DNA from: an uncultured Verrucomicrobiota bacterium
GTDB lineage: Bacteria > Verrucomicrobiota > Verrucomicrobiia > Limisphaerales > UBA9464
NCBI GenBank assembly: GCA_903910585.1
Contig: CAIWAH010000106.1
Location: forward strand, 1-59,456
Direction of reading: 5' to 3'
DNA: 59,456 bases
The translations under genes were made by a program, and so were the position numbers. Below, piece by piece: positions 1 to 9,615 of the stretch. Below the pieces are notes generated by a model. The model had not been told where the DNA came from, ran no database searches, and was given only the letters and a program-made list of their open reading frames with translations. How positions within the stretch are numbered: position 1 is the first letter of the stretch; every line of letters begins with the position of its first letter.

Positions 1-1015
1 CCAGGTTCTCGTCCTTGCCCGTGAAATGCCGGTCGCGATCCGGCGGCACTCCGCCTAGCCCGTCGCGCTGATGGCAGGCCAGACAGTTCAACCGGGTGAC
101 GGCGATGGCCACCTGTCCGGCGGGCGACCAGCCCTTTGCCTTGTCGGCGATGGCCGTCCGCAACGAGGCCCGCTGGCCTTCCGAGAGCGGATACCGGGGC
201 CACGCGCCGGGGCGGTCCGAGAGACAGCCTTCGGTGGAGCGAAGCTGGCCGAATGGCCGGAGCACCGGCGATTCGAGGGGAGCGCCAATGCGATGACAGG
301 CGTGGCAACGGAGTTCGGTGAACAGCCGCTTTCCCCGGGCGGCCAAGGCCGGTTCCGGGGAGAACGGAGGCGGAGGTGTCTCCTGTTCGCGGAGGAGGTA
401 GCTGGCCAGGTCCGCCGCTTCGGCACGTTCGAGATGACAGTCCGGCATCCGTCCACCCGGCCGAACTTCGAGCGGGCGTTCCAGACATGCGGCGAGGCTG
501 GCGACCGAATACTTCTCCGCCAACGGCCCGAGGGGAACCGAACCCGGCAAGGGCGTCTCCGGCGAGTGACAGGCCACGCAGCCGACCGAGTGATACAGCG
601 CCGCGCCGCGTGCGACCGCCTCCGGTGTGGGCCGCTCTGCCGGGGCCGGCCGGCCCAGCGAGGCGAGGTAATGGGCGAGTGCGTTCGCCGTGTCTTCACG
701 CTCGGCGTCGGGCAGGTGCGCGAGCACATCGGGCATCGTCGTTCCCGGTTTCACCGCGGAGGGCGCTGCGAGGAATCGCCGCAGGTGGGCGCCATGGATC
801 CGTCCGCCGGCAGCCGACAGATCCGGCCCGGGCTTTGCGGCCAGTGCCGCCTGTCCGCTCGGGTGACATGCCGTGCAGCCCAATTCGCCTGCCAACACCG
901 CCCCGGCGAAGGGTTCTGTGCCGGTCCGCTCCAGTCCCGCGACGAAGGGCGGCTGGGCCTGCACCGCCAAGCCGATCCAAGCCACCGCGATGAGGGCTCG
1001 CAGCACGGTGTTCAT
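1..1015 (-). CDS. Exported tetraheme-or-more c-type cytochrome (3' end outside window)
   Basis: An open minus-strand frame starts at the ATG at 1015 and runs off the window edge without a stop, giving 338 visible residues. The N-terminus is a short hydrophobic signal peptide ending near QAQ at about residue 21. Four CxxCH heme c sites are visible: CTACH at 47-51, CVACH at 146-150, CHACH at 237-241 and CLACH at 311-315, so this is a multiheme electron-transfer protein of the periplasm or cell surface, built from repeated cytochrome c domains of the kind common in PVC bacteria. Its ATG overlaps the stop of the upstream peptidase gene by 4 bp (ATGA), so the two are probably translationally coupled. 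The partner redox enzyme is not visible. Further heme sites may lie beyond the edge. Confidence 0.85.
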   Translation of the reverse strand, partial: MNTVLRALIAVAWIGLAVQAQPPFVAGLERTGTEPFAGAVLAGELGCTACHPSGQAALAAKPGPDLSAAGGRIHGAHLRRFLAAPSAVKPGTTMPDVLAHLPDAEREDTANALAHYLASLGRPAPAERPTPEAVARGAALYHSVGCVACHSPETPLPGSVPLGPLAEKYSVASLAACLERPLEVRPGGRMPDCHLERAEAADLASYLLREQETPPPPFSPEPALAARGKRLFTELRCHACHRIGAPLESPVLRPFGQLRSTEGCLSDRPGAWPRYPLSEGQRASLRTAIADKAKGWSPAGQVAIAVTRLNCLACHQRDGLGGVPPDRDRHFTGKDENL

Positions 1016-4000
1016 GGCGCCTCCTTTCCCGGTCCGGCGTTCGGCCCGGCCGGCAGATTCGTGTGCAGGTAGCGGGTGAGCGTGCCGTAGAAGTGCCGGA
1101 CGGTATTGGTGCCTTCGGAGAGGCTGTGCGAACGGCTCGGATAGGGCATGACGGTGAAGGGCCGGTTCGCGGCGATGAGTTCGTTCATCAGCAGTTCCGT
1201 TCCCTGATAGTGGCCGTTGTCGTCGCCGGTGCCGTGGACCAGGAGCAGATTTCCCCTCAGATGCCGGGCATGGGTCAGCGGCGAACCGTCGCGGTAGCCT
1301 GCGGCATTGTCAGCCGGCAAACCCATGTAGCGCTCCTGGTAAATGGTGTCGTAGAGCAGCTGGTTCGCATTCGGGGCGACGGCCATGGCGGTGGAATACA
1401 GGTCCGGGTAACGGAAAATGGCATTCAGACTCATGCTGCCGCCGCCGCTCCAGCCCCAAACCCCCACGCGCTTCGGGTCGGCATGCGGCCAACTCTGGAG
1501 CATCGTGCGGACGGCCGCGGCCTGATCGTGGGTCGCGAGGATGCCGATTTGCCGATACACGCTCCGCCGCCAGTCGCGTCCGCGCGGTGCGGGCGTGCCG
1601 CGATTGTCCGCGCTGACGACGAGATAGCCCTGCTGGGCCAGCATCCAATGCCACAGGCCCCGCGCACCGGGCCACGAATCCTTCACGGTCTGCCCGGCCG
1701 GTTCGCCATAGACGTGGATCAGCAGCGGGTGCCTGGCGGTCGGATCGGTTTCCGGCGGGCGCAGGCACCAGGCATCCAGCGAGACGCCGCCCCCGATGTC
1801 CACCTTCAGAAACTCCGCGGTGGGCCGTTTCAGCATGGCCAGCTTTTCGCGCAGCTTTTGGTTGTCGGCCAGCACGCGCACGACCCGATGATCCGGCAGG
1901 CTGACCAACTCCACCACCGGCGGCGTGGTGAACGTGGACCAGGTATGCACGGCCCACCGGCAGTCCGGTGAAACATCGTAGGTGTGCCAGCCGGGCTGCG
2001 AGTCCGGCGACAGGCGCTCGGGCAGTCCGCCCGACAGCCGCGTGCGATAGAGATAACGCTGCGTGGCGTTGGTCGGCGACGCGGCGTAATAAAGCCAGCC
2101 GGCGGCGTTGTCCTGCGCCTCGATCGCGATCACATCGAAGTTGCCGGCGGTGATCGGGGAGAAGGATTGGGCGTCCAAGCCGGCACGGTAGGCATGCCGC
2201 CAGCCGTCGCGTTCGCTCAGCCAGACAATACCGTCCGCCGGACTCAGCAGGCGGAACGGATTCAGGTTGTCCACCCACGCGGCATCCGTCTCCTGCAGCG
2301 CCACGCGCGTGGTCCCGGTCCGCGGGTTGGCCAACATCACGCGATTCGTGCTTTGGAGCCGGTTGAACTGCTGGAGCAGCAGTTGGCCGTCCGGCGTCCA
2401 TTCGGCGTGCGGCAGATAGTGCTCCCGCGGGTCACCGGGAATGTTGAGCCAGCGCACCTTGCCGCCGGTCGCGGCGACGATGCCGAGGCGCGTGGCCGAA
2501 TTGGTCTCGCCCACCTTCGGATACGGAAACGACGTAATGTGCGGATACGTGCCGGCGGTGTTGTCGAGGAGATGGAACTCGCGCACGCCGCTCGTGTCGA
2601 ATTGCCAGAAGGCGAGGGAACGTCCGTCGGGGCTCCAGCGAAAGCCGTCGCGGATGTCGAGCTCCTCCTCGTTCACCCAGTCCGCCGTGCCGTTGATGCG
2701 CGTGGCCGAGCCGTCGGTGGTGAGGGCCGTGATGTGCAGCCGGCGCAGTTCCTGGACGTAAAGGTTGTTCCCGCGCACGTAGGCCACCCGCGAACCGTCG
2801 GGGCTGAACTTGGCGAACATGAGCGTGGCCGGCGCGGCGTCGCCACCGAGCTGGCGCAGGCGGCGGGTGGCCACGTCCAGCACCCAGTAATTGCCGCGCG
2901 TGTTCCGACGCCACACGCGCTGGCTGTCGGTGAACAGCAGCAGCTTCGATTCGTCGGCCGAAAACTCGAACGCTTCGACCTTCAACGGCACGTCTTTTCC
3001 CTCTGGAATGAAGGCGCTGGCAGGCACGACGGTTTCCTTCCGCCCGGTGGCCGGATCGTGGCGCACCAGGTCATGGCCCGGCCCGCCCGTCTGCGGAGTT
3101 TCCAGCGTGAAGTAAGCCGATGTGCGCCGGCTCCACCGCAGCGGTGCGGCCTTCTCCTCCTTGAACTCTTCGGACGCGAAGATGCGGTCCACGGTCAGCA
3201 GCGAGGGATCGTTGGTGCCCGGCGGAACCCGGGGCGTGGCAGCTGCCCCGGCCCGCGAGCGTTCCTCGGCCTGACGACGGATGGCGGCCTTGGCCTGCTG
3301 CAGCCGGTCCGGCCAAACGAACTTCGGGGCGGTGGCCGGATCGTAGCCGGCGAGGTGGTCGCGCAGCCGGGTCGCCGGCTTGGAGTATTTCAGGACGGTA
3401 TCGCCGAAGACCTCGCGGCACAGGGCAGCGAGGCCGGGATCGTATTCGAGCAGCTCGGCGCGCGTGTTGACGTGGTTGTGGTCGTGGTCGTTCTCCCGGT
3501 TGTCGTCGAACCAGCTCTGCACGCCTTCCGCGAAGTATTCGTGATGATTCACCGAGGCGTATTTGCCCTTCCACAGTCCCGCCTGCATTGCCGCGTCGTA
3601 GGCTGCCTTTACCCGGGCGTCGAAGCCGGGGTCCACGTTCGCCATGCCGCGCAGGTGGATGTTGTGGGCGAGCTCGTGGATGAGAATGTTCTCGGTCGAA
3701 TACGGGTCGCCAGGGTAGCCCAGCAGGTTTTCCTCGGCGCAGGAACAGAAAGGGTCGGTCGCACTGCCGCCCATCCCGCGCGCGCGGGCATCGTAGAAGT
3801 CACGGGGCGAAACACCGGGAAACCCGGGCACAGGATACTTCGCCAGCCACCGCCACTCCGGCTGCTCGGTCGTGAATTCGTTCCACGCGAGGATGCACAG
3901 CCGTGCGCCGCTCTTCACCATCGCCGCGCGCACATCGGGACGTTTCGCCAGCATCAGGTCCACGAGATACGCCGCTTCCTTGAGCGCGTAAGGATTCACC

Positions 4001-4389
4001 TTTGCCGACGCGACGATCGGGAAGCCGCCGGCGTTCACCCGCTGGGTGTAAAAGGCCGGGATGCCCTCCGCGTCCGGCGGATCGAACCGCAGCGCCTGCA
4101 CCGGCACTTCGCTGGTGACGACGCGCTCCGTCTGGTCCTCGTGCCCCACCACGGCGAAACGATGCCCCAGCGTGGTGGTGATGACCGTGTTGTCGCCCGG
4201 CGCCACGGTTCCGTTGGGAACGCGTTCCGAATCTGTCTTGAGCCAGAACACCTCCACCGCCTGTTTGCTGCCGTTGATGATTTGCAGTTGGGGGCGCGGC
4301 GCCTCCGCGGCGGAGAGACAGCGGCCGCAAATGGAAACCAGGAGGGCAAAGAGGACGACGTTGGATCTCATGTCTTTGATACTGTCCAT
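1012..4389 (-). CDS. Exported fusion: HExxH metallopeptidase-like domain plus S9B (DPP IV-type) prolyl oligopeptidase
   Basis: This 1125-residue protein has a signal peptide (start at 4389 or, equally plausible, 4371). Residues about 30-370 form a separate domain with HELAHNIH at 238-245 (HExxH zinc site) followed by EYFAE at 284-288, the usual place of the third gluzincin ligand. From about residue 395 it reads as dipeptidyl-peptidase IV: a beta-propeller with repeated SPDG motifs, then an alpha/beta hydrolase domain with nucleophile Ser981 in GWSGGGS, the acid in GTGDD near 1056 and His1088 in SRSH. S9B enzymes cleave Xaa-Pro or Xaa-Ala dipeptides from peptide N-termini and are normally about 700-750 residues, so the extra 370 residues are a true addition. 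The gene follows the sulfatase gene and overlaps the cytochrome gene by 4 bp. Both catalytic sites look intact; zinc binding is inferred from motif only. Confidence 0.85.
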   Translation of the reverse strand: MDSIKDMRSNVVLFALLVSICGRCLSAAEAPRPQLQIINGSKQAVEVFWLKTDSERVPNGTVAPGDNTVITTTLGHRFAVVGHEDQTERVVTSEVPVQALRFDPPDAEGIPAFYTQRVNAGGFPIVASAKVNPYALKEAAYLVDLMLAKRPDVRAAMVKSGARLCILAWNEFTTEQPEWRWLAKYPVPGFPGVSPRDFYDARARGMGGSATDPFCSCAEENLLGYPGDPYSTENILIHELAHNIHLRGMANVDPGFDARVKAAYDAAMQAGLWKGKYASVNHHEYFAEGVQSWFDDNRENDHDHNHVNTRAELLEYDPGLAALCREVFGDTVLKYSKPATRLRDHLAGYDPATAPKFVWPDRLQQAKAAIRRQAEERSRAGAAATPRVPPGTNDPSLLTVDRIFASEEFKEEKAAPLRWSRRTSAYFTLETPQTGGPGHDLVRHDPATGRKETVVPASAFIPEGKDVPLKVEAFEFSADESKLLLFTDSQRVWRRNTRGNYWVLDVATRRLRQLGGDAAPATLMFAKFSPDGSRVAYVRGNNLYVQELRRLHITALTTDGSATRINGTADWVNEEELDIRDGFRWSPDGRSLAFWQFDTSGVREFHLLDNTAGTYPHITSFPYPKVGETNSATRLGIVAATGGKVRWLNIPGDPREHYLPHAEWTPDGQLLLQQFNRLQSTNRVMLANPRTGTTRVALQETDAAWVDNLNPFRLLSPADGIVWLSERDGWRHAYRAGLDAQSFSPITAGNFDVIAIEAQDNAAGWLYYAASPTNATQRYLYRTRLSGGLPERLSPDSQPGWHTYDVSPDCRWAVHTWSTFTTPPVVELVSLPDHRVVRVLADNQKLREKLAMLKRPTAEFLKVDIGGGVSLDAWCLRPPETDPTARHPLLIHVYGEPAGQTVKDSWPGARGLWHWMLAQQGYLVVSADNRGTPAPRGRDWRRSVYRQIGILATHDQAAAVRTMLQSWPHADPKRVGVWGWSGGGSMSLNAIFRYPDLYSTAMAVAPNANQLLYDTIYQERYMGLPADNAAGYRDGSPLTHARHLRGNLLLVHGTGDDNGHYQGTELLMNELIAANRPFTVMPYPSRSHSLSEGTNTVRHFYGTLTRYLHTNLPAGPNAGPGKEAP

Positions 4390-4512
4390 TTGCCTGACCG
4401 CGATGGTCTGTTGTGCGCCGGTTCACCGCCCTTCGACACCGTCCGGGCGCTCGCGAACAACCGGAAAGAACGACGATGGAAAAAGCGCTTCATCGTGAAC
4501 CCTTCAGCGTCG

Positions 4513-5922
4513 CTAAGGCGCCCGAGTTTCGGATCGCACCGCCTCGAGCTGCGTGGCTGCGGGCTGGAGGGCGGCGCGGTGTTTCGTCACCGCCGAGGCA
4601 AGGTCGGTGAGCACCTCGGGATGCTGTGCGGCGACGTTGAACCGCTCACCTGGGTCGGCCGGCACGTTGAAGAGCAGCGGCGGGTCGTGCGCCTCGGCCC
4701 TCGGCGTGCCGTAGGCGGGCTGCGTGAGGTAATGCGCTTTCCATTGCCCCGCACGCACGGCGAAGAGAGTCGAGCCGCGGTAAAAAAAGAACGGCTCGCG
4801 CTTCACCGGACCGGCACCGGTGAGCAACGGCAGAATGTCCACGCCATCAATCGGCCGGTCGGCGGGCACCTTCGCGCCGGCGAGCAGGCTGCAGGTGGTG
4901 AAGAGATCCATCGTCGTCGCGAGCTCACGGCACACGCGGCCGGCCGGCACTTTGCCCGGCCACCAGGCGATGCCCGGCACGCGCATGCCGCCTTCCCATG
5001 TTGAACCTTTGCCTTCGCGCAGCGGGCCGGCGCTGCCGCCCGCGAGGTCCCGGATGAGCCACGGTCCGTTGTCGCTGGAGAAGAAGACGAGCGTGTTCCT
5101 TTCGATGCCCGCCGCGCGAACGGCCTCAATCACGCGCCCGACACTCCAGTCAAGCTCCTCGACGACGTCGCCATACCGCCCGCGCGGGCTCTTTCCGTGG
5201 AACTGCTCCGACGCGAAGATCGGTGTGTGCGGGAAGCTGTGGGGAAAATAGAGGAAGAACGGACCGCCCTTCTTCTCCCCGATGAACTTCACCGCGCGCT
5301 CGGTGTAACGGCGCGTGAGGGTGGTCTGGTCGGCGGGCTGCTCGACCAGCCTTTCGCCGTCGTAGAGCGGTGCCTGCCACCACTGCGGATCGGGGTCCTC
5401 CCGGTTGTCGGCCCCGGGCGGGCGCCTGGCCGCGGTTGGGTCCATGTCGTTCGAGTGCGGCAGGCCAAACACCATTTCGAACCCGTGCCGGTGCGGGTGT
5501 CCCTCGGGGTTGTTCGCCCACACGCCGAGATGCCATTTCCCGATGATCGCCGTCGCGTAACCCCGCCCCTTGAGCTGCTCCGCGAGCGTGATTTCATCCG
5601 CCGGCAGGTGGCCCGTGGACACATTCCGCAGCACGCGGAAACGGTCGTGGCACATCCCGCTCCGCACCGGATAACGGCCCGTGAGCAGCGCCGCACGACT
5701 CGGCGTGCAGACCTCCGCCGCCGAATAGAAGTCGGTGAACCGCATTCCCTCCGCCGCGAGGCGATCGAGATTCGGCGTGCGGATGCTCGGATGCCCGTAG
5801 CACCCAAGGTCGCCGTATCCGAGATCGTCGGCGTAGATGATGATGATGTTCGGCGTTTCCGCAGCCTGGGGGTGACCGAGCAGGAGCGTGAAGAGCGCGA
5901 GCAAGGACCAGATGGTTTTCAT
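4513..5922 (-). CDS. Exported sulfatase (arylsulfatase family)
   Basis: A 469-residue type I sulfatase. The start at 5922 gives a clean signal peptide (MKTIWSLLALFTLLLG) and lies 10 bp after the stop of the esterase gene; a longer frame reaches 6093 but would overlap that gene. The metal-binding pair in ADDLGYGDLG is at about 31-40 and the active-site motif CTPSR begins at Cys72, the cysteine converted to formylglycine by a maturase, so a formylglycine-generating or radical-SAM maturase must exist elsewhere. The family hydrolyses sulfate esters, often on polysaccharides; the substrate cannot be read from sequence. Its neighbour is an acetylesterase, which fits stripping of substituents from a decorated glycan. 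Confidence 0.92.
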   Translation of the reverse strand: MKTIWSLLALFTLLLGHPQAAETPNIIIIYADDLGYGDLGCYGHPSIRTPNLDRLAAEGMRFTDFYSAAEVCTPSRAALLTGRYPVRSGMCHDRFRVLRNVSTGHLPADEITLAEQLKGRGYATAIIGKWHLGVWANNPEGHPHRHGFEMVFGLPHSNDMDPTAARRPPGADNREDPDPQWWQAPLYDGERLVEQPADQTTLTRRYTERAVKFIGEKKGGPFFLYFPHSFPHTPIFASEQFHGKSPRGRYGDVVEELDWSVGRVIEAVRAAGIERNTLVFFSSDNGPWLIRDLAGGSAGPLREGKGSTWEGGMRVPGIAWWPGKVPAGRVCRELATTMDLFTTCSLLAGAKVPADRPIDGVDILPLLTGAGPVKREPFFFYRGSTLFAVRAGQWKAHYLTQPAYGTPRAEAHDPPLLFNVPADPGERFNVAAQHPEVLTDLASAVTKHRAALQPAATQLEAVRSETRAP

Positions 5923-5932
5923 GCGGGTTGGT

Positions 5933-7198
5933 TCACGGCTCGGAAGGTGTGCGCAGCATCCGCAGGTTTGCCTCGGCGAAGGCGCGGCCCATGAGTGCGA
6001 AGGTCTTCGCGCAGCCGAGGTAGTGGTAACCGGCATTCGAGGCGCCGCGTTTCCAGACCGCCTCCTCGGCGGGGCTGATGAGTTCCGCCTCATACCTCTT
6101 CACGAACGCCTGTTTCTCGTCGTCGGTCATCTTTCCGTCGGCGTTCGCGTGGTTCTTGTGCTTTGAATCGAGGAACCACCGCATCTGGCCGACCTGCTCG
6201 CGCTTCTTGTCAATCGCCCCGAGCTCCTCCGACCAGAACGGCGCAGTCTCGACCGCGACGACGTTGCCCTTGAACTCCGGCTGTGCCGCCGGAGCCGCCA
6301 TCGCCTTGCGAAACTCGACGGTGTCCTTGTCGGCGTTCAGGCCGCCGACCCCCATCACGCCGATGACGAAGGGGAGCTTCGGTGCGCCGATATCCCGCCG
6401 CACATCGCGGATGAAGTGCGCGAGCCACTCGCTGTATTTGTCGAAGCGTCCCGGCTGGCCGTGCGCCGGATACACATGGCCGTCCACCATGTCGTTGAAG
6501 CCCTGAAACCAGACAAACCCGGCCAGTTCGTAGCCTTGCGCCTTGTCGTATCCGGGAACCACGCGCCCCGGGTCGGCGAGCACCCGCTTCACGTGGTCAA
6601 TCATCATCCGGTAAAAGCGGCCGGTATCCGCCTTCTTCTCCGCGAGCCACGCGTCCATGTCCTTCGGCACGCCGTGGCCCGGCGGACCGTAGTAGAGCTT
6701 CCGTTGGTAGTCGTTCAGCTCATACGGCCCCGCGCTCGGCGGCCGGAAGTCCGTATGCAGACTTTTGCCGCCCCAAGCCGTCTTGATGAGGAGCACGGGT
6801 TCCGCGAGCGCCGCATCCAGCGTTAGGCCAAACGTGAACTCCGGTCCAATTTTGCCGCCGTCCTCTGTCGGCCGGTCGCCGCGGGCTCCGAAACCCGCGG
6901 TGAGCTTGCCTGTGTCCTCGCCGTTGGCGCTGCCGTCGTAGTGGCCGGTAAAATAGGAGATCCAAACGCCGTCGCACACCGCCGGCTTTCCATCCGGGCC
7001 GCGCATCCGCCGCAAGAGCGGTGCGGTCGCCGGGTCATCGCCGAGGTAATCGAAGGTCTCGACCCGCGCATGCCCCTCCATGTTCGACTGGCCGGCGAGG
7101 ATGAAGACCTTGAGCGGCTTCGCCTCGGCGATGGCCGAGACGAGCAGGGCACTGATGATGAACGTGGCGATCTGTTTCATGGGGTTCACGGGGTTCAT
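5933..7198 (-). CDS. Exported sialate O-acetylesterase-type SGNH esterase
   Basis: The 421-residue product has a signal peptide and then the GQSN motif, with the SGNH nucleophile Ser at about residue 38, followed by WGGKSL and WFQGFND blocks typical of the SASA/DUF303 carbohydrate esterase family. These enzymes remove acetyl groups from sugars, including sialic acid or hemicellulose. The ATG at 7198 overlaps the upstream stop by 4 bp and has GGAGA about 10 bp upstream, which supports it over the in-frame ATG at 7180. The gene sits directly before the sulfatase gene. The exact sugar substrate is unknown. Confidence 0.85.
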   Translation of the reverse strand: MNPVNPMKQIATFIISALLVSAIAEAKPLKVFILAGQSNMEGHARVETFDYLGDDPATAPLLRRMRGPDGKPAVCDGVWISYFTGHYDGSANGEDTGKLTAGFGARGDRPTEDGGKIGPEFTFGLTLDAALAEPVLLIKTAWGGKSLHTDFRPPSAGPYELNDYQRKLYYGPPGHGVPKDMDAWLAEKKADTGRFYRMMIDHVKRVLADPGRVVPGYDKAQGYELAGFVWFQGFNDMVDGHVYPAHGQPGRFDKYSEWLAHFIRDVRRDIGAPKLPFVIGVMGVGGLNADKDTVEFRKAMAAPAAQPEFKGNVVAVETAPFWSEELGAIDKKREQVGQMRWFLDSKHKNHANADGKMTDDEKQAFVKRYEAELISPAEEAVWKRGASNAGYHYLGCAKTFALMGRAFAEANLRMLRTPSEP

Positions 7199-9615
7199 GG
7201 CAAGATAGAGTCTCCTTGGAGGCGGCTGAGTTCCGGGGTGTCCGCCGCGGCCTCGATGGCCTGGATCGTTTCGCGGACGCACTTGGCCTTCCGGAGCATG
7301 AGCTCCTTGGGAAAGTCCTTCTCGTCCTTCTCAAAGTAGTGGGCGATCCGGGTCAGCTCCGGAACGACCGACTTGGCGTGAGTGCCGTAGCTGAGCAGGA
7401 TTTTCATCAACTCCGGGGTCCGATGCTCGCTCGCCCAGGGATTCTGGTCACGAGTGTAGTTCACGCAGGCGCGGATGCCTTCCTCGATCCGATGTTTGGC
7501 CAGGAGGCGAAGCCCCTCCACGCGAATCGAGTCGGCAAACATTTCACCGCTCGGAGCGGGCTCAGTGATCGCCTGGTAGATGGCGGGCAACAACGGCTTG
7601 ATCTCTTCGGCGGAGAGATTCCGATAGACCGAGCCGAGGCTGCCCCGGGCGCGACCGTCCTGGTTCTTCAACCCGGCCCGCACGGCCTGGTAGAGCGCCG
7701 CGCGATCCACGCCCTCCAGCGACCGGCTGAGCATCCCGCCGCCATCGAAGAGGGCAAAGGAGAGATACCGCTGCTGCATGCCACGGGGATCGCCCTGTGG
7801 GTTCACCTGGGCCAGCAGTTCGAGCAGTTGGGGCACCGCCTTCATGGCGGGCGCGCCGATGGCGGCGAGCGCTTCGGCGGCCTTGATGCGCAGCCAGAGG
7901 TCTGGGTCCCCCAGGGCGTTCCGCAGCGGTTCAATGGCGGGCGCTCCACGCCCGCGCAGCGCGATCAGGGCCTGGCAGGCACCGTAGCGGGAATACAGGG
8001 CGGGTGACTCCAGCATTTTCACCAAGGGTGAAACGGAGACCTCCTTGCGCCGGCCCAGGGCCATCGCGGCCCGCTCGCGGACCACGGGCGACCAACTGCC
8101 GAGACGCCCCAGCAGCTCGTCCGCGCTGAGTTTGTCGTAGGCGCTATGGCGGTCCTTGTTGTCCCAGCCACGGCCATCCTGGAGGAGAGCTTGCGCCCCC
8201 GCGGCATCCAACTGCGGGGTGGCGCCCGGGCGCTTGCCTGTCAGGTGGAGTTTCCTCAGCGGCATCGCGTAGGCCAGCAGGTAGGCCCCGGTGGCGTCCC
8301 AACCCTCGTAGCTGTCGTGGTCCGGCTCGGGCGGACCCTGATGCGCAAAGGTGCCGTCCCAGCGCCGCGCCAGGTCGAAATACCAGGCGCCGAATTCCTG
8401 CATCCAAGCTCCCGTGGCCTGGGGGCCGGACTGGGCGACTCCGGGCATCGCCCACAAGACATTGAAGAAATTGCCGGTATGCCCGGTGTCGCGCTCCGGT
8501 CCGTGGGAGGCAAGGCTCATGCGGGAGAAGAACTCCGCGCCGTTGGCTTCGGCGAGCAGGTTGAAGAGGACGGCGGCCATGCCACACTTGCCGTTGTCTT
8601 CGTGATTCTCAATCCACGGGTGATGGTCGCCGTAGGGAACCGCCCCCTTGCCGATGTAAAACCGCAACAGGCGGGCGCTGAGTTCGATGGCGCGGGGCAA
8701 CTCCGGGTCCTGCACGCCGGCCTCGCGTGCCAGCACCAGGCCAATCGTCAGCGGCACTCCCGGGGAATTCATCATCCCGTAGCCGCCCAGGCGGCCGTCG
8801 GGTTTCGCGAACCCATGGCCCCACGAACCGACCGCGCTCTGCCCCTTGGCCGATTCCAGCGCGAGCCGCCGCAGGCCCGGCATCACCGACTGGTCGCCGG
8901 TCGCCAGCACATACTCGGAGAGCAGGATCATGACGTAGCCGTAGTGCCAGGTCTGCATGGAGCGGGACGAATAGCCCGACGCCCACTCGGCTTCCTTTTG
9001 AACCAGTGGCCGGTAGGTGGGATCACCGCTGGCCAGGAGGGCAAGCGCATTGAGGGAGCGCACGATGGGATCGTCCTGCTCCGGAGATTGGGCCATTTTG
9101 CCGGCCAACGCCTTGCACCCCTGTTCGAGGATGCGTTGGGACTTCGCGCAGTCGTAAGGCGCGGTGGAGCCGTAACTGCCGAGCACCGGGAGCTTGATGA
9201 CGACCTCTTCCGCCTTGCCCGCCCGCCACCGGGTCACGGCCAGTTTGCCCCCGCCCGCGGCCGATTCGGCAAGGGTGACTGCCCGGCCGAACTCGGTGCG
9301 CGGGTCGAAGGAAAATGGCTTGCCGCCGACTCCGAGGATCACGTCGCCGACGAGGAAAATGCCCTCGGCGGGAGAACCCTTCTCCACTCGGGTGACGGAA
9401 ATCTGCCGCGCATCGGTGGTCACCAACTGGTCGCAGAACATCCAGCCGCGCAGCCCCGTGGGGCCGAGATTCCAATCATGTTTTGCCCCGGCGGGAATGG
9501 CCTCGCCCCGGGTGAAGTCGGGGATCTTCAAGGGCTGGCCCTTGGCTGCGGTAACGGTGGAAGCTGGCGCACCGAGCAGAGCCACGAGGAAGAGAGTGAA
9601 GAGACGAATCGTCAT
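7195..9615 (-). CDS. Exported PDZ and HEAT-repeat protein (DUF6288-like)
   Basis: An 806-residue secreted protein. After the signal peptide, residues about 50-145 form a PDZ-like domain (VEKGSPAEG, GDVILGVGGKPF). The middle is an alpha-helical, toroid-like region with conserved HHPWIENHEDNGKCG and GHTGNFFN segments, matching what I recall of the DUF6288 family seen in Planctomycetes and Verrucomicrobia. Residues from about 500 contain HEAT-like repeats (VRERAAMALGRR, LRIKAAEALAAIGAP). No catalytic motif is evident, so an assembly, binding or regulatory role is likelier than an enzymatic one. It overlaps the esterase gene by 4 bp and its own start overlaps the end of the methyltransferase gene by 4 bp. 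The family name is from memory and needs a profile search. Confidence 0.75.
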   Translation of the reverse strand: MTIRLFTLFLVALLGAPASTVTAAKGQPLKIPDFTRGEAIPAGAKHDWNLGPTGLRGWMFCDQLVTTDARQISVTRVEKGSPAEGIFLVGDVILGVGGKPFSFDPRTEFGRAVTLAESAAGGGKLAVTRWRAGKAEEVVIKLPVLGSYGSTAPYDCAKSQRILEQGCKALAGKMAQSPEQDDPIVRSLNALALLASGDPTYRPLVQKEAEWASGYSSRSMQTWHYGYVMILLSEYVLATGDQSVMPGLRRLALESAKGQSAVGSWGHGFAKPDGRLGGYGMMNSPGVPLTIGLVLAREAGVQDPELPRAIELSARLLRFYIGKGAVPYGDHHPWIENHEDNGKCGMAAVLFNLLAEANGAEFFSRMSLASHGPERDTGHTGNFFNVLWAMPGVAQSGPQATGAWMQEFGAWYFDLARRWDGTFAHQGPPEPDHDSYEGWDATGAYLLAYAMPLRKLHLTGKRPGATPQLDAAGAQALLQDGRGWDNKDRHSAYDKLSADELLGRLGSWSPVVRERAAMALGRRKEVSVSPLVKMLESPALYSRYGACQALIALRGRGAPAIEPLRNALGDPDLWLRIKAAEALAAIGAPAMKAVPQLLELLAQVNPQGDPRGMQQRYLSFALFDGGGMLSRSLEGVDRAALYQAVRAGLKNQDGRARGSLGSVYRNLSAEEIKPLLPAIYQAITEPAPSGEMFADSIRVEGLRLLAKHRIEEGIRACVNYTRDQNPWASEHRTPELMKILLSYGTHAKSVVPELTRIAHYFEKDEKDFPKELMLRKAKCVRETIQAIEAAADTPELSRLQGDSILP

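Noticed and set aside
1984..5004. Very long plus-strand open frame (over 1000 codons) opposite the peptidase and sulfatase genes
   Set aside because: It is antisense to two clear enzymes, its translation is Arg/Gly/Val-rich without family motifs, and such frames are common opposite high-GC genes.
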